Program-made: the position numbers and the translations under genes
Assembly: GCA_017993865.1 (NCBI GenBank)
Contig: JAGOLU010000001.1
Coordinates: 1-24,823 of the forward strand
From: Candidatus Woesebacteria bacterium
GTDB lineage: Bacteria > Patescibacteriota > Microgenomatia > UBA1406 > GWC2-37-13
Length of the DNA: 24,823 nucleotides
Direction: 5' to 3'
Part shown: piece by piece, positions 24,501-24,823 of the stretch
Numbering within the stretch: the first letter of the stretch is position 1
How the letters are laid out: the number at the start of each line of letters is the position of its first letter
Notes under the pieces: generated by a model
Told to the model about the DNA's origin: nothing
The model's input: the letters and a program-made list of their open reading frames with translations, nothing else
The model's database searches: none

Positions 24501-24823
24501 GCGTTGTTGTGTGCGCAGTGAGCTGAATGTACTAATGTCTTTACCGAGAGAAGGGTCATACAACGCCTGAATACCACCCAAACTTGTCACCGTAAAATCC
24601 AGATGACCACCCTCGATGTTTGTTGATTGGTGGGCCAAGTTACCAAGCATGGAATTGAGCTGGCGGAACATCTCGGCAGGGTTTGATGTCTGATCTCCGC
24701 CGTGTTGAAGTGCTTGCTGATAGGCTTCCTTCGGTTCATCTCGCATGTTGAGATAGTTTCGGTATACATTGCTCACCATGAAAATTACCGACTCACGAAC
24801 GTGTGTTGCGGTTTCAGATGCAA
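21582..24823 (-). CDS. Unknown protein of at least 1065 aa with C-terminal membrane anchor (probably 5' partial)
   Basis: No family is recognised. The first ATG in the window is at 24779, but the frame is open upstream to the window edge and reads as plausible protein (ETATHVRESVIF), with no -10 box close to that ATG. The gene therefore probably starts outside the window. The visible part is hydrophilic and largely helical, with many aromatic and charged residues, no signal peptide and no recognisable catalytic motif. One hydrophobic segment near the C terminus (about LIPEYLTYILAFALVSYV) is followed by the basic tail TDAAKKATSKK, so the bulk should be cytoplasmic and tail-anchored. The same topology and a similar tail occur in the 489-aa protein at 9506. 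It lies upstream of the Cys-rich pilin-like fusion on the same strand. Confidence 0.72.
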   Translation of the reverse strand, partial: ASETATHVRESVIFMVSNVYRNYLNMRDEPKEAYQQALQHGGDQTSNPAEMFRQLNSMLGNLAHQSTNIEGGHLDFTVTSLGGIQALYDPSLGKDISTFSSLRTQQRGKSMYDFLNELKEEINADDGFFEAGHQYRYLSHMGSPDAQKKFFQSIGEHLKTAMTSRNMDRIYSMEDNTYITRAASFIETILKKRMGEKGWINEDEGKFFNEIFLNRGAGGRTLVLQVQEFLEENYPHLPDWQRRRVLQHAFTIVFAGRFRFQQIFSYANPTRGYQGQADDKQMFNNVFAPFQRAMRFPSTWDHDLFLKGAYWQPMYNMPGFNQQGKWDPFAAGKEGYKVFDDQKHESQGRLAWDMTEHFRGDLPEMFAPINRLKAGGYDTLRGWRRMANMGVIDKQLYTRLMGGGQPQFHAEYTVIDETGQSTKKVDGLTRIWKSVENVGVNEINAFADENIAEMIDYDKEGNLNNKESVNNFIDYLYTRYLNDQHEFGKFLPHNYLFGNLNKGPTNLDPFKFTEKMHNSNMFGSETGRAQSKEEFIRLFHARAAEIYQGAVKQESGKNAKDRKVGGIAVTNLKRQLLKPMMYDAMLVVIAERSPVEFLYRLRNQDEQNGLRLSTQIKNKYFDEASDSNKRTGSFAETLRIQASLDAKLSNKLGSTRSDERQAAKDEIWDQVTDDLAYVQGELRGEIDEEILQKRKLWEKSTDGLNIYGDNWDQTRSSVNGGRGYVMDDETLIRVMVKKYQPETAQQILEGKVPAQQVLHDLLSASGPGSESKKMLGLRIQRAVLLRKDIIAEMGAAPDINTTGEEGDKKKETEHLLRRKYLNQDGTIKSGLSGEERVAAERYLANYEKRINRARWLRRMWDEGFLGAIPFMADNSEVHKIFLNGDDTMVYRSTGECSVAEQYKLILDARAPEGADSNMLLMLKAAARKGTPETWGKLKSLGTNFRKISSDEIGNPEIFMPVVLGLTKMQLSGLANKQEVRNALGRWKTMFDKEGQSLFSKAWTNFEHKGMDAVTIRQFLLQISKTGGINPAQLEGFASFFQASWFHVAQELIPEYLTYILAFALVSYVTDAAKKATSKK

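Noticed and set aside
1..24823. Alternative genetic code (TGA as glycine, as in some Patescibacteria)
   Set aside because: TGA ends the Fic and VirB6-like genes at the expected family lengths, and all long genes are intact under the standard code.
1..24823. Insertion sequences, prophage or tRNA genes
   Set aside because: No transposase, integrase, phage structural gene, terminal inverted repeats or tRNA cloverleaf was seen on either strand.

Overview
The window most likely comes from a Patescibacteria (Candidate Phyla Radiation) genome, possibly Microgenomates-like. The reasons are family-level. Two small pilin-like proteins carry the SGGEEKK loop common in this group. A VirB6/TrbL-like membrane protein resembles a family I know mainly from these genomes. 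There are several very large proteins with no recognisable domain, and an archaeal-type ATP-dependent DNA ligase. The standard genetic code fits, because TGA ends genes and long reading frames are intact. The assignment rests on recognition by eye, not on a search.

Layout. Positions 1-1779 (+) hold the 3' part of a gene for a degenerate PP2C-like domain, one membrane segment and a beta-propeller-like repeat region. Positions 1817-2773 (-) hold two type IV secretion (T4SS) pilin-like proteins. Positions 2853-5667 (+) hold a Fic enzyme followed by the ATP-dependent DNA ligase. Positions 5693-9037 (-) hold two tandem paralogous family 2 glycosyltransferases and a polytopic membrane protein of GT-C appearance. 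Positions 9038-9505 have no gene but contain a well-formed promoter, two hairpins with the same loop and a terminator-like hairpin on the + strand, which I read as a candidate non-coding RNA of about 240 nt. Positions 9506-24823 hold a block of unusual envelope-related genes: a 489-aa protein with a C-terminal membrane segment (-), then on + a 1125-aa protein with a membrane hairpin, a 114-aa helical protein, a 1032-aa soluble multidomain protein and the VirB6/TrbL-like protein, then on - a 589-aa secreted cysteine-rich protein ending in a pilin-like module and a protein of at least 1065 aa with a C-terminal membrane anchor.

How it may fit together. The pilin-like proteins, the VirB6-like channel and the cysteine-rich ectodomain fused to a pilin-like module suggest parts of a T4SS-derived surface machine. 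The large unknown proteins would be its lineage-specific cytoplasmic or membrane-associated partners. No VirB4, VirB11 or VirD4 ATPase lies in the window, so this is inference. The glycosyltransferases and the GT-C-like protein could decorate surface components.

Gene expression signals are striking. At least eight genes have a -10 hexamer only 5-8 nt before the start codon (a ninth has 11 nt), and most lack a usable Shine-Dalgarno sequence. This indicates widespread leaderless transcripts and settles several start-codon choices.
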